From NCBI GenBank assembly GCA_007859835.1, contig SJPJ01000001.1:4631078-4695077 (forward strand): a stretch of DNA of 64,000 bases. The letters run 5' to 3'. The translations under genes and the position numbers were made by a program. The stretch is from Novipirellula herctigrandis. Lineage in GTDB: Bacteria > Planctomycetota > Planctomycetia > Pirellulales > Pirellulaceae. Every line of letters starts with the position of its first letter. Position 1 is the first letter of the stretch. Below are positions 8,203-17,877 of this stretch, piece after piece. The notes below the pieces were generated by a model. That model saw nothing but the letters and a program-made list of their open reading frames with translations. It was not told where the DNA came from and searched no databases.

Positions 8203-9465
8203 CTAAATCGGGTCCAGCGAAAACTTGACGCCAACCGTCAGTTTTCCACCCTCAGAACCGTGGCAGAGAATCCGTATTTTTCCGTAATCATCTGTCCCAC
8301 GCCCCAGCCGCTGGATCGGTTCCGGTCCAGGAACCAGTTCAATTTCCAGAGGGAACAGCGTCATTGATGCTTTTTTGATCGGTTCCCCGAAGGTTGCTTT
8401 AACAACATTTTCGGGAATGACGCTTTCAACACTTAACTTTTCATTGTTGCGATCTTCCCCCTTTAACACAACAAAGGTTTTGGCCTTAAATGGCCCATCA
8501 CTACCAACTTGCCCAAAGTCATATATATAATTGCCCCCTTCGATACCCTTCAATCGAGGATTGGGGATCATGCTAATCGCCCCGACCACTTTTCCGGTCA
8601 ACGGAGCAACGAATTGCTTTCGCCGCAGTTCCTCTTCTTCCTCCCCGACATCTCCATCGGTACCGTCTTCATCTTCCTCATGTACGAAGCTAAATATCGC
8701 ATTCTGTGAGATCGGACCCTGCTTCAACCCTGGTCGAATAACCACTCGGATACCAAATCCCTGAACCGCTTGTTGGTTGATTTCATCGCTCTCCGATGGC
8801 TCGAATGGTTCAATGTGAATGTCGGCCAATGCATTAAGTTCGTCGCTGGTGAACGTGAATTGAGGGTCTTTGATTGAAGGCCTCAAGTAGCTGTAAACGC
8901 GTGCAAACAGCCTAATTTCTTCTCCCGCAGCGACTTCGCCAAATGTAATTGCATCCGGAACCATTTCCATTTCGCGAACCACACGCCCGGTCACCTTCAA
9001 ATCGATGGCGTATTGCAGCGGATCGTTTGTCAGAATTTGGGCCGATTGGCCAAAGAATTTATCGTTGGTTTTGACGGTCCATTCCAGCAGCACCTCTGTT
9101 TCCTCACCCGGTTTAAGGACATCGGTTTTCAATGATCCAAGCGTACACTTGCACGTTGTCGCACCCAAACGGAGTTCCAAGTCCCCTTGGCCGATATTCT
9201 TAATGACAAACGAGTGCTTTCCCTTCGCGTCAGGCGGCATAGCGCCAAAGTTAAACTCGTCCCCGTCGGGCAAGTAAATCTTTGGGTTTTCGGTCTGAAC
9301 CATCGAATCGAGATGTTCCGCATAATTCTCGGCTGTGACCGTTCCTTGGTACTCCATTTCCCCAAGATATCCGGTCCGATGCCCAAATTTAGAGTAGTTA
9401 ATTCCCCAACCGATCGCCGAACCAGCCGCAGCGACCAAACCCAATAGCAAGAAGAAACGATTCAC
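8203..9465 (-). CDS. DUF1573 domain protein, membrane-anchored
   Basis: A protein with an N-terminal hydrophobic helix (MNRFFLLLGLVAAAGSAIGW) that is a signal anchor or signal peptide, followed by an extracytoplasmic region. Residues 65-150 carry the DUF1573 pattern: FNFGAMPPDAKGKHSFVIKN, then GATTCKCTLGS and LKPGEETEVLLEW. DUF1573 folds as an immunoglobulin-like (ASPM/SPD-2/hydin-like) beta-sandwich and is common in Planctomycetes and Bacteroidetes; no enzymatic role is established. The start codon is GTG. It is the first gene of a probable minus-strand unit with the cytochrome c554-like fusion 32 bases downstream, which suggests a scaffold or partner for that protein in the periplasm. An acidic patch (EEDEDGTDGDVGEEEEEL) sits near residue 270. 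Confidence 0.82.
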   Translation of the reverse strand: MNRFFLLLGLVAAAGSAIGWGINYSKFGHRTGYLGEMEYQGTVTAENYAEHLDSMVQTENPKIYLPDGDEFNFGAMPPDAKGKHSFVIKNIGQGDLELRLGATTCKCTLGSLKTDVLKPGEETEVLLEWTVKTNDKFFGQSAQILTNDPLQYAIDLKVTGRVVREMEMVPDAITFGEVAAGEEIRLFARVYSYLRPSIKDPQFTFTSDELNALADIHIEPFEPSESDEINQQAVQGFGIRVVIRPGLKQGPISQNAIFSFVHEEDEDGTDGDVGEEEEELRRKQFVAPLTGKVVGAISMIPNPRLKGIEGGNYIYDFGQVGSDGPFKAKTFVVLKGEDRNNEKLSVESVIPENVVKATFGEPIKKASMTLFPLEIELVPGPEPIQRLGRGTDDYGKIRILCHGSEGGKLTVGVKFSLDPI

Positions 9466-9537
9466 GATACAGGCCCAACCAAACGAGTTTTTTGAGGTAT
9501 TCGAAAAATGAGCAACGGAGAAACAGACAATCCGCGT

Positions 9538-11844
9538 CTATTTCGCTACGGGGGCTCGGGACAGTTGGTTCGCGAGTAGCTCGCTTGCCGGGATTTGACG
9601 GATCGAGTTGGTCGCCGGGGGCCCAACCCGTTTTGCCACCAGGATCAATTGGCGGTCGAGCAGTCGCTCGGTATTATTGCCCAGATTCGAGAGCCACTCG
9701 GCTCGTTGGGCCATTTTTTGCGACAGCATCTCGTCGCCCGCCTCTCGTGCAATTTCGGCTAACTGTGCCGCAATCCATTCATCCGACGGGCTCCACTGTG
9801 CCGCTTGCTTGATGGTTTCCATCGCAGCGAGCAAATCGTCGCGGTCACCGAAACGTTGATAGACGTGCAATTGAGCTGTCCCCAATTCTCGGTAGGTCGC
9901 CGGATTCTCGCCCGAACGCGTTTTGGCTTGCTCGACGAACGACTGCCAATCGGTTCGGAGCGAACGATCGCCACCGGGCGTATCCTCCGCTGGACGTCGC
10001 ACCAGTTCCCAGTGATACAGGTCCGCTTGCCATCGGATTGCTTTGTCCGACCAGGGATCAACATTGGTTGCTTCGCGAAGAAATCGATCCGCTTGATGGA
10101 ATCGACCGCGTTCGGCCTCCAATCGAACCGCATTGAGCGCCATCGTCTCGCGGCGTACCGGCCCCAACGACATGCTCCATACCAGCACGATGCCCACCAG
10201 AGCCGCCATCAACATCGCAAACCTCACGCGACTCAGCTTAGGCATTGTTCCGCTACTCTGACTTGCAACTTGCAATGAGGTAGACGTCGCGATCGCAGCA
10301 AAAATCCAAATCAAGATCGCGACCCCCGGAATTGTCCATCCACTGGCGATCGATAAATGAACCATCACCGCCACCAAAACCGAACTTACAAGAACATCGA
10401 TATCGCGCTCCGAAAACAAACGCAGCGAAGGTGTCGCCAATACAATCGACGCAAGCGCTGCAGGAATTGCAAACGTGTGCGCATCCAAATCGGGGATCTG
10501 AAGCGTAACGATTCCAACCAACCAAACCAACGCCAAACCAATGCCCGCGCCAATCCACACGGATCGCTCGATGCTTTGATCAAGGTTTGTTTCATCTCGA
10601 ACAATGGAACCACTATTACAGTCGGGTCCATCTTGACGAAGTCGTTTCACAAAGTGAACACAGGCGGCCACAATCAGCAGAACGAGCAATCCTCCCGCGA
10701 TCCATCCACCACTGCCAATCGTTTCAAAAAAGAAGTGATGCGGATCCGCAATATTCTCGCTCGCACTGGGTTCTCGAAACCGTTCGTAAATTGATTGAAA
10801 GTTCCCTGGTCCTGCGCCAAACAACGGGTACTCGAAAAGCATCCGTAACGTGGATCGCCAATACTGAAAACGAAACGCCAATGACGCCGGAGCTTGCTCG
10901 ATCCATTCACGACGCCCAAAGACGGCGATCACCGATGCAACGACCAATCCCGCCATCAACGCGCCACCGCCTATCCATCCGATTACTTTGCGATTTTTTG
11001 ACTCGATGGAACCAGCGAACACAACGGTAGCGCCAACCATCACCGCAATCAAAGCCGATCGACTGCGTGTCGCTACCAATGCGGCAAGCAGCACCGCAAT
11101 CACGACGGTCCACGCGATTCGATCAGGCCATTTCATCGACCGCATTCGCAGCCATACGACACTCAATCCCATCACCACGCCCACGATTAACACGGCCGCT
11201 AACGAGTTCGCTAGTGCAAAGGTGCCTGTGGGGCCACCGTCGTAAAGGCGGTTTTCGAACACGTTTCGTTCCGCCGAACCTTCCGGTGCCACAATCCCTA
11301 CGCTCGCCAAAGTCCCTTCTGGGTCGGCTTCATATTTCATACGTGTTTGAGGCAAACTGATGATTTGCTGATGCAATCCATGCACCGATTGAGCAACCGC
11401 ACACCCAAACACCAAGCATAAAATCGCACGACGGGCGGCAACACTACGAAACAAACGACGCAAGACAAACACGACTGCGGCAGCCATCAACCAAAACCAA
11501 GCTTCGTTGGTACTTTGCCGAAGGTTACCGGGTGGGCATGAACCGAAAGCAGCGATCATCATCCAGCCACCAAGAATCCAAGGCCCCCAATCAAGCGAGA
11601 GACTGACCCAAGTCTTCGCGAAGCTCGTTTCAAAAGTCCGTGAAGAATCCGACGGTGAGAACCACGATTCCAACAAGCCACTGGCAAGCCAAACGCCGAG
11701 CAAACCGAACGAGAAGACGACCATCCAAAGCGCATCGCCGTTTTCAACCGCGACACTATCGCTCGGGTGGTATTGAGCGTAGACCAACAACCCCGATAGC
11801 GCAGCTGCAACGACGTGTATGCCTACTCTTGCGTATTTTGCCAC
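9538..11844 (-). CDS. O-antigen ligase / Wzy-like polymerase with C-terminal helical repeats
   Basis: Polytopic inner-membrane protein with about a dozen hydrophobic helices over the first 550 residues, and a loop around FGAGPGNFQSIYERF followed by DPHHFF. That glycine-rich loop and histidine are typical of the O-antigen ligase/Wzy_C superfamily, which joins or polymerises surface polysaccharide. The last 200 residues are soluble and helical (ALNAVRLEAERGRFHQADRFLREATNVDP and on), reading as TPR-like repeats. I prefer a GTG start at 11844, which overlaps the end of the upstream transferase gene by 22 bases; the longest frame to 11955 would need TTG and a poor N-terminus. With the WecA/MraY-like gene directly upstream, the pair likely builds a surface glycan. 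The substrate is not determinable. Confidence 0.82.
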   Translation of the reverse strand: MAKYARVGIHVVAAALSGLLVYAQYHPSDSVAVENGDALWMVVFSFGLLGVWLASGLLESWFSPSDSSRTFETSFAKTWVSLSLDWGPWILGGWMMIAAFGSCPPGNLRQSTNEAWFWLMAAAVVFVLRRLFRSVAARRAILCLVFGCAVAQSVHGLHQQIISLPQTRMKYEADPEGTLASVGIVAPEGSAERNVFENRLYDGGPTGTFALANSLAAVLIVGVVMGLSVVWLRMRSMKWPDRIAWTVVIAVLLAALVATRSRSALIAVMVGATVVFAGSIESKNRKVIGWIGGGALMAGLVVASVIAVFGRREWIEQAPASLAFRFQYWRSTLRMLFEYPLFGAGPGNFQSIYERFREPSASENIADPHHFFFETIGSGGWIAGGLLVLLIVAACVHFVKRLRQDGPDCNSGSIVRDETNLDQSIERSVWIGAGIGLALVWLVGIVTLQIPDLDAHTFAIPAALASIVLATPSLRLFSERDIDVLVSSVLVAVMVHLSIASGWTIPGVAILIWIFAAIATSTSLQVASQSSGTMPKLSRVRFAMLMAALVGIVLVWSMSLGPVRRETMALNAVRLEAERGRFHQADRFLREATNVDPWSDKAIRWQADLYHWELVRRPAEDTPGGDRSLRTDWQSFVEQAKTRSGENPATYRELGTAQLHVYQRFGDRDDLLAAMETIKQAAQWSPSDEWIAAQLAEIAREAGDEMLSQKMAQRAEWLSNLGNNTERLLDRQLILVAKRVGPPATNSIRQIPASELLANQLSRAPVAK

Positions 11845-12983
11845 TGGGTCGATTCCAAGATAATGACAAGTAGCAGCATACAAGCCACAATCCCAATGAC
11901 CGTGATTGCTTGCACAATACCAACGTGTGTGAGCAAAACGGACGCTAGACCGCAAGTTCCGGTAACAAGATATATCGTCAACACCGCTTGCGTCCGACTC
12001 AGACCGAGTTCGACCAAACGGTGCGAAAAATGACTACGGTCACCAACAAACGGGCTGCGTCCTTGTCGAATCCGAATCCACAACACGGTTGTCATGTCGT
12101 AAAGCGGAACTGCCATCGCACACAATGGAGCCAACATGGCATGCGGCCTTGGTTCATGATCGCTACTGGCAAACGTTGCCATCAACATTGCCACCGCGAT
12201 CAAAAACCCGACCAGGTAGCTGCCGCCGTCACCCATGAAGATTTTCGCCGGCGAAAAATTGTGCCAAAGGAACCCCAGCAAAGCTCCGCAAACGACCAAC
12301 AGCAACGCTGCGACAAACACTTGTGGTCGACTCGTCCCCGGATCGGGCGTCGTCAACATGACGATCGCCATCGATGCCGAGATAATCGCAGCGACACCAC
12401 CACTGAGTCCATCCATGTTGTCGAGCATATTGAACGAGTTGATCAAGGCGACAATCCAAACCACGGACAAAAAATCGGTCAGCCAACTGATTCCAATGAA
12501 AGCAGTCAATCCGAATCCCATACCGTAAACAACATAGCCCGCAACCGCGAACTCCACCGCCAATCGAAAAAACGGATTCACGCCACCGCGTCGGTCATCC
12601 GTCACGCCAAGAATCACTAGCACCGTCGCAGCCCCAAGCAGCGACCAAAGTTGTCCAAGTCGTAACCATGCACCTTCCAAGTAGACAAGTGATTGAGAGG
12701 GCAGATGCGATTGCAAATCTGCGTTTTGACGCACTAGATAAAGCGTCACCGTGGCCGACAAAAACGTGAACATGATTCCGAGCCAAATACCAATTCCACC
12801 CCCAAGCGGAGTCACGTTGGTATGGGTGCTATGACCACCGGGACGAGCAACCAAACCGAGCGCATCCGCAAAACGCCGAACTGGATACAGCGAAACGAGT
12901 GTCACTAGAAGTGGTGGCAAAACGGTTACCGCGACCAACCATCCAATCCACTGTGTAAGATCCGTCAAAGCCCAATCACCCAA
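11823..12983 (-). CDS. Polyprenyl-phosphate sugar-1-phosphate transferase (WecA/MraY family)
   Basis: Multi-pass membrane enzyme that transfers a sugar-1-phosphate from a UDP-sugar to undecaprenyl phosphate, the first step of many surface glycans. Family motifs are clear: TPLGGGIGIWLG near residue 57, NMLDNMDGLSGG around 185 (catalytic aspartates), MGDGGSYLVGF around 255, and DRSHFSHRL near 320. Ten or so hydrophobic helices match the family. The only start that keeps the first helix is TTG at 12983, so the exact start is uncertain. The stop lies inside the next gene (O-antigen-ligase-like), so the two are translationally coupled. Likely substrate is UDP-GlcNAc or UDP-GalNAc, but it could be another sugar. 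It is not the cell-wall MraY by context, since no mur genes flank it. Confidence 0.88.
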   Translation of the reverse strand: MGDWALTDLTQWIGWLVAVTVLPPLLVTLVSLYPVRRFADALGLVARPGGHSTHTNVTPLGGGIGIWLGIMFTFLSATVTLYLVRQNADLQSHLPSQSLVYLEGAWLRLGQLWSLLGAATVLVILGVTDDRRGGVNPFFRLAVEFAVAGYVVYGMGFGLTAFIGISWLTDFLSVVWIVALINSFNMLDNMDGLSGGVAAIISASMAIVMLTTPDPGTSRPQVFVAALLLVVCGALLGFLWHNFSPAKIFMGDGGSYLVGFLIAVAMLMATFASSDHEPRPHAMLAPLCAMAVPLYDMTTVLWIRIRQGRSPFVGDRSHFSHRLVELGLSRTQAVLTIYLVTGTCGLASVLLTHVGIVQAITVIGIVACMLLLVIILESTQWQNTQE

Positions 12984-13137
12984 AAAACCATGATCAAAAC
13001 AACAAACGCTTCACTGTTATAGCACTTCAAGTTCCCAATGAGAACGTCGCGAACGCATCCGCCACTAGCAAGCGACAAACGGTAGTATTAGGATGAACCG
13101 AAAGAATGTGTAGTAAAGGTAAAGATCAATACAAAAC

Positions 13138-13211
13138 GTCCCGGTAGCTCAATTGGATAGAGCGTTGGCCTCCGAAGCCAGAGGTTGTGGGTTCGACCCC
13201 CGCCCGGGATA
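13138..13211 (+). tRNA. tRNA-Arg (anticodon CCG)
   Basis: A complete cloverleaf can be drawn. The acceptor stem pairs GTCCCGG with CCGGGAT (one G-U pair). The D arm is GCTC/GAGC. The anticodon stem is TTGGC/GCCAG with loop CTCCGAA, giving anticodon CCG, which reads the arginine codon CGG. The T arm is GTGGG/CCCGC with loop TTCGACC. The discriminator base is A, and CCA is not encoded. The gene lies in the intergenic region between the transferase gene and the macrodomain gene; no integrase or attachment repeat is seen beside it. Confidence 0.95.
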
Positions 13212-13320
13212 TTTGCATCTCGTATTGTAGGCATTGCCTTGCGTCGCCGGCTTGAACATCAATAAACGGTTTGCTTTTGATGTCGTTGGTTGCCAAGGAA
13301 GCTGCAACGGCGCAATCTGC

Positions 13321-13848
13321 TCACATGGCGAGCGTTTCCTTCCATTGACGAAAAAGTTCGTCGTTGAATGCAACCAGCGTGACGGTTTGGACCGTTGATG
13401 GCGATGTTTCAAAAAAATGGCGAATGGTTGTGATCGAGATGCGTGATGCTTCGTCGATTGGGAATCCGTAAACACCACAACTGATCGCAGGAAAGGCGAT
13501 CGTTTTGAGTTTGTGTGACGCTGCGATTGAGAGGGCATTTCGGTAACACGATGCCAACTGTTCGCGTTCGCCATAACCGCCGCCGTCCCATACTGGGCCC
13601 ACCGTGTGGATGACATACCGCGCCGGTAAATTGAAACCGGGCGTGATGCGACATTCACCCGTCGGGCAACGAACGTCACCTCTGACGATCGGTACCGCCC
13701 TGCAGGCCTCAAGCAACTGCGGCCCAGCGGCTCGGTGGATCGCTCCGTCAACACCGCCTCCGCCGAGCATGCATTTATTCGCAGCATTGACAATCGCATC
13801 GAGCGAAAGCGTCGTGATGTCGCCTTGAATGACTTCGATGCTTGCCAT
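13321..13848 (-). CDS. Macrodomain protein (O-acetyl-ADP-ribose deacetylase type)
   Basis: A single-domain macrodomain of about 175 residues that binds or hydrolyses ADP-ribose derivatives. Motifs: IEVIQGDITTLSLDAIVNAAN at the N-terminus, then GGGGVDGAIHRAAG, TGECRITPGFNLPARYVIHTVGP, and FPAISCGVYGFP. These match the MacroD/YmdB group. The longer open frame (to 14001) was rejected: the ATG at 13848 begins exactly at the conserved domain and has AGGAAA nine to ten bases upstream. The tRNA-Arg lies 109 bases past the stop on the other strand. No partner ADP-ribosyltransferase is visible in the window, so a role in NAD-dependent deacetylation by-product clearance or in reversing ADP-ribosylation is only inferred. 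Confidence 0.92.
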   Translation of the reverse strand: MASIEVIQGDITTLSLDAIVNAANKCMLGGGGVDGAIHRAAGPQLLEACRAVPIVRGDVRCPTGECRITPGFNLPARYVIHTVGPVWDGGGYGEREQLASCYRNALSIAASHKLKTIAFPAISCGVYGFPIDEASRISITTIRHFFETSPSTVQTVTLVAFNDELFRQWKETLAM

Positions 13849-13954
13849 GATTTGTTTCCTGAGCAGGTCGCTTAGGATGCCATTCGCACACTCGGGCGAG
13901 CGGTTCGACAATGGCCGGCTTGGCTTCGTCGATCGCTCGCCTACCCCCCATCGC

Positions 13955-16900
13955 TTAGTGGCGATCGCTGTCTCGTGCTGCCACTTCCGCAGCCGGGACA
14001 ACTCCTAGGTAACTCATCAAGTTGCTAATTTGTTGCGTGCTTAATTCGTCCAGTAAACCGCTCGGCATGATACTAGCGTTACTAGGCAAAATTTGGTCGA
14101 CCTGCTTTTCCTCGGCTCGAGCGATTCGGTTATTGCTGTCTCGTATCAAAACCGTTCCGTCACTTTCCGTCGTAACCAAGCCAACATAGGTTTTTTCGTC
14201 AAGCGTCTTGACCTTTTTGCTTGCGAATTTTTCGTTCACGAGGTGTGCCGGGAACAGAATAGATTCGACAATTTCTCGTTTGGTGAACCGACGTGAAATC
14301 GATGTCAAATCAGGTCCGATCGATTCGCCTTCTCCTCCAAATTGGTGACATTGAACACATCGTGCTTTGGCAAACACATGGTGCCCAAGTTCAGGATCAC
14401 CCAAACGTCCTTTATCGCTTTCTAAGTAAGCGACGACTTGGTCCAAGTCCCATCGCGACTCATCCGCGTTTGGCATCGCCGCATTGGGACGATCGGGGTA
14501 AGTTTTGGCATACCATTTTTGCCAAGGCGCCATCGAGAGTTTCGCTTCGCTCGGTCGCTGCATACCCGTCCAATGCTCAAGCAATTGTTCGACATTTTCA
14601 AAGGATTTCCCACTGGCCTGCGCCCGGACGCCGAGCAAAATCAGTTGGCGGATCGCCATCGGGTCATCGGTGGCGATCGGAACGCTCTTAAGCGCCCCGA
14701 TGACCTCGCTTGCAGCCTCGCCTTCAAGAATATTGAGGCTACGAACTAAGTAGTCCCAGTTTTCGCCTTCCGGTGCTTGTGCCAATGCCATTGCGATGAT
14801 CGCACGACGTTCCGGTTCACTGCGCCATGTTGAACGCAGATAGTCCCCGGCATGCTTCTCGGTCGAAGTGGACAACATCGCGGTGATACCGGTGCGAAGC
14901 CTTCGCTGAACATCACCTACTTGTGGATCGGCAACGAGTTTGCGATCAAGTTGAATCAAGGTATCCGTTGTCTTGGAATCGATTGGGCGAGGCAATTTGT
15001 AAATCGCAGCAAGCGCGGCGTTGCGCCAAACATTGCCTTGTTCCAAAATCGCTTGAACGTCGTCATTGGAAAGCGATTTTGCAAAGTCACGAGTGACACC
15101 CGCGAGATACATTGACAAAGCACTATTGGTCGCTCCGGTCGCAGTGTTTTCGTAATACTTCAAGATGCGGAAGCGTTGTTCAGCAGTCCATTCATTGTCA
15201 AATTGTGGTAAGCACATCGCGACCAACGATCGATCCGCGAGCGGCGCATCGGAGTCGATGAAATCGAGTGCTCGATCGGCAACTTGGTTCGCCTTCAAGT
15301 AAGCGGCCAAACGGATCAATTCATGATTCATGCGGTTTTCGCCCGCAGGGAACTCTTCGGCAATTTGATCTCGTAGCGGTGTGAGTTTCGATGGATCGAC
15401 GTTGCCACAATGCAGCGCTATTTGGCAAACACGTAGGGTATCGACGAAATCAGCGTCACTGAGGAAGTCCGTCATCATTTCGCTAGCACGCGTTAACACT
15501 CGAATCGCGTTCGCCTGAGTGGGATCGGCATTCATCAGCGCGAGCATCCCTTGCAGGGCAATTCGCGTGTCGCTGTTCGACAAAACTTCATCTCTCCATA
15601 GATGCAAATGCATCCGTTCGAGTACTCTGCGAGCAATGAACGCAAGCGTTCGGTCATCGGACGCCAACAGTTCTAACACAGGATCGACCGTTTCAGGAAC
15701 TTTGCCACTACGGAGCATCGCTTCACAAGCTGCACGTTGTACTTGCGCATTTTGATCGGTCAGCATTTCGGTTAATCGCTGAGTGGTTTCCGCATCCGGA
15801 TGCAATCCAATCGCGGTTGCGGCGCGAGCACGAACGGCTTCGTTGGCGGCTCGGCTAAGTTCATGAAGCAGTTCCGAACTTGGTACGGGGCCGAACAATT
15901 CCATCAGATCCAAAGCACGTGTTCGGTAGTGCGGTGGGTTATCGTCGCTATAAGCAACCCCGGCGATCAATTGGCCCCACTGGTCACCAAGTTCACGCTT
16001 AATCGAAGCGATTTCTTGTCGCGTCCAAGCCGATCCGATTTGCGGCTGGCGGACGGCTGCGGCGATTCCAGTACCGAGATTCTTCATCCGATCGGGGATT
16101 TCTCCTTTGTATACCACACGATAAATGCCACCCGATGTTCCACGTCCGCCTGTGCAGAAATAGAGGGCTCCGTCAGGACCGATTTCCAAATCGGTGACAT
16201 TCAGCGGTTGGCCTTTCAGAAAAACTTCACTGTCCGCAATGAATCCGGCCCCCCGTTCTTTCAAGCGAACATTCAAAATACGTCCGCCCGACCAATCCGC
16301 AACGAACAAGGTGTTTTGGTATCGAACTGGGAACATGTAGTGTTCGTAGCATGTCGCACCCGTCGGGCTTCCACGCCCCGTGTCGAGCAAGTTTGGAAGT
16401 CGGTCCAGGTAATGATCGGGCCATTTTGACCAACCGCTGCGCCATCCAAATTCGCCACCTTCAGTGACATCGAAAAGAGCAGTTGGGCGATACCACGGAG
16501 TTCCGATGTCTGATGCCATGTCGGAATCATGAACAAATAGTTTTCCTGATGGATGAAATGACAAGTCGTAGGCATTGCGAATGCCACCGGCAACTCGTTC
16601 GATCACCGTGCCGTCGATATTGGTTCGGATGATCGTACCACCCGGAGCCTTTACACCAGCAGATTGACCCGAGGGGTCTTCGTATCTTGGCAGCAGGTCG
16701 CCTTCGTAGGCATCACGATAGGTTTCTCCCGCACCCGTCTTACCCATTGCCTGGACTTGGTTGCCAAGCGAAACGTAGATCATTCCATCGGGGCCAAGTT
16801 GCAATCCGTGCGGACCATATTCACCGGACTTGCCTTTGAATTTCACAATCGCTTTGACTTTTTCGAGAGACCCGTTTCGATCGGTATCGGTCAGCCGATA

Positions 16901-17779
16901 CAGGGCGAGTCCTTGGGGCCCATCGCCGGTAACGAAGACTTCACCGTTAAGAGCCAAGATACCTTGGCATGATTTCACTTGGTCGCAGTAAGTTCGAACT
17001 TGTTCCGGAACACCATCTTCATCGCGATCAAACACTAGCATCAGTGGACCGTTTTCGCGTGAAGCGATGATGTGGCCGAACTCGTTAAAGGTCATTGCGA
17101 TGACCGAGCCGATTTGTTCGTCTTTGAGAACACGTTGGACACCAAAGCCGCGTTGAATTTGGAACCGTTCCCGTTGTTCGGTTTGTGCAGCCACTTTGAC
17201 ATCTTCGTCACGATCCCAAGGCGCTGTGTCGCCTAGCTTTCCAAACGACGAAGCAACGCCCCATAGGTGATCGTTGTAAAGGGTCGTTTCCCACATCGAG
17301 TCTTCAACGTCACTGGTCTTCCATGATGGGTCGCTGCTGAACGTGTACCACTGCTCGCTGCCTTCGGGCAGTACCGCCACGCGGGCGGCAAGTGCCGATT
17401 TGTCGCCATGTGTATTGTTAACGCGAACCGCAACGATGTTTCGACCGACTTCGAGGTAATCGGTGATGTTGTATTCATCCATTTGCCGCGACGATTTTCC
17501 TGACCCCACCCGTCGACCGTTGACATACAGTTCGTATTCGTCATCGGCGGCGATTTCGATGTGCCCTTCGGCCCGAATCTTCAAATTGATTGTTTTTCGG
17601 AAAAAGCAACTCGCGCCCGCTTGGACCGGCGTATCGAGGGATGCGCCGGTGGCCCAAATCCACTGTGCCTCGTCAGCCTTGGCCGTCGACAACGGATAAC
17701 TGAGCAAAAAGAACGTAAAAATTAAGGCAAAACGCCAAAACGAGGGGTATCGCAAATGCGATCGTGTGGAGCCTTCCAT
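13955..17779 (-). CDS. Giant PVC-type cytochrome c with sugar-dehydrogenase-like propeller and HEAT-like repeats
   Basis: Exported 1,274-residue protein typical of Planctomycetes. After a signal peptide (about residues 10-35) comes a jelly-roll-like region (residues 40-160). A beta-propeller resembling soluble glucose/sorbosone dehydrogenases follows (GQGLALYRL, LGPDGMIYVSLGNQV, GGIRNAYDLSFHPSG, DLEIGPDGALYFCTGG; roughly 200-560). Then an alpha-helical HEAT-like stretch runs to about 1,080, and a C-terminal cytochrome c domain has one CVQCH heme site near residue 1,140 and GPDLTSISRRF plus the family tail IMPSGLLDELS. These proteins are thought to oxidise extracellular sugars or related substrates and pass electrons to a cytochrome chain; the substrate here is unknown. 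It stands alone on the minus strand. Confidence 0.9.
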   Translation of the reverse strand: MEGSTRSHLRYPSFWRFALIFTFFLLSYPLSTAKADEAQWIWATGASLDTPVQAGASCFFRKTINLKIRAEGHIEIAADDEYELYVNGRRVGSGKSSRQMDEYNITDYLEVGRNIVAVRVNNTHGDKSALAARVAVLPEGSEQWYTFSSDPSWKTSDVEDSMWETTLYNDHLWGVASSFGKLGDTAPWDRDEDVKVAAQTEQRERFQIQRGFGVQRVLKDEQIGSVIAMTFNEFGHIIASRENGPLMLVFDRDEDGVPEQVRTYCDQVKSCQGILALNGEVFVTGDGPQGLALYRLTDTDRNGSLEKVKAIVKFKGKSGEYGPHGLQLGPDGMIYVSLGNQVQAMGKTGAGETYRDAYEGDLLPRYEDPSGQSAGVKAPGGTIIRTNIDGTVIERVAGGIRNAYDLSFHPSGKLFVHDSDMASDIGTPWYRPTALFDVTEGGEFGWRSGWSKWPDHYLDRLPNLLDTGRGSPTGATCYEHYMFPVRYQNTLFVADWSGGRILNVRLKERGAGFIADSEVFLKGQPLNVTDLEIGPDGALYFCTGGRGTSGGIYRVVYKGEIPDRMKNLGTGIAAAVRQPQIGSAWTRQEIASIKRELGDQWGQLIAGVAYSDDNPPHYRTRALDLMELFGPVPSSELLHELSRAANEAVRARAATAIGLHPDAETTQRLTEMLTDQNAQVQRAACEAMLRSGKVPETVDPVLELLASDDRTLAFIARRVLERMHLHLWRDEVLSNSDTRIALQGMLALMNADPTQANAIRVLTRASEMMTDFLSDADFVDTLRVCQIALHCGNVDPSKLTPLRDQIAEEFPAGENRMNHELIRLAAYLKANQVADRALDFIDSDAPLADRSLVAMCLPQFDNEWTAEQRFRILKYYENTATGATNSALSMYLAGVTRDFAKSLSNDDVQAILEQGNVWRNAALAAIYKLPRPIDSKTTDTLIQLDRKLVADPQVGDVQRRLRTGITAMLSTSTEKHAGDYLRSTWRSEPERRAIIAMALAQAPEGENWDYLVRSLNILEGEAASEVIGALKSVPIATDDPMAIRQLILLGVRAQASGKSFENVEQLLEHWTGMQRPSEAKLSMAPWQKWYAKTYPDRPNAAMPNADESRWDLDQVVAYLESDKGRLGDPELGHHVFAKARCVQCHQFGGEGESIGPDLTSISRRFTKREIVESILFPAHLVNEKFASKKVKTLDEKTYVGLVTTESDGTVLIRDSNNRIARAEEKQVDQILPSNASIMPSGLLDELSTQQISNLMSYLGVVPAAEVAARDSDRH

Positions 17780-17877
17780 GGCAAATTCGTCGTTTCACAG
17801 GGGGAACGGAGAGGGTTCATCGATTCATAGCGCCGCGCAGCGTAGGACGGTTGCCAAAATGATGCAATAGAGATTTT

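Noticed and set aside
13149-13799. Minus-strand open frame of 216 codons covering the tRNA and macrodomain region
   Set aside because: It runs antisense through the tRNA and overlaps the macrodomain gene, with arginine/serine-rich composition typical of a shadow frame.
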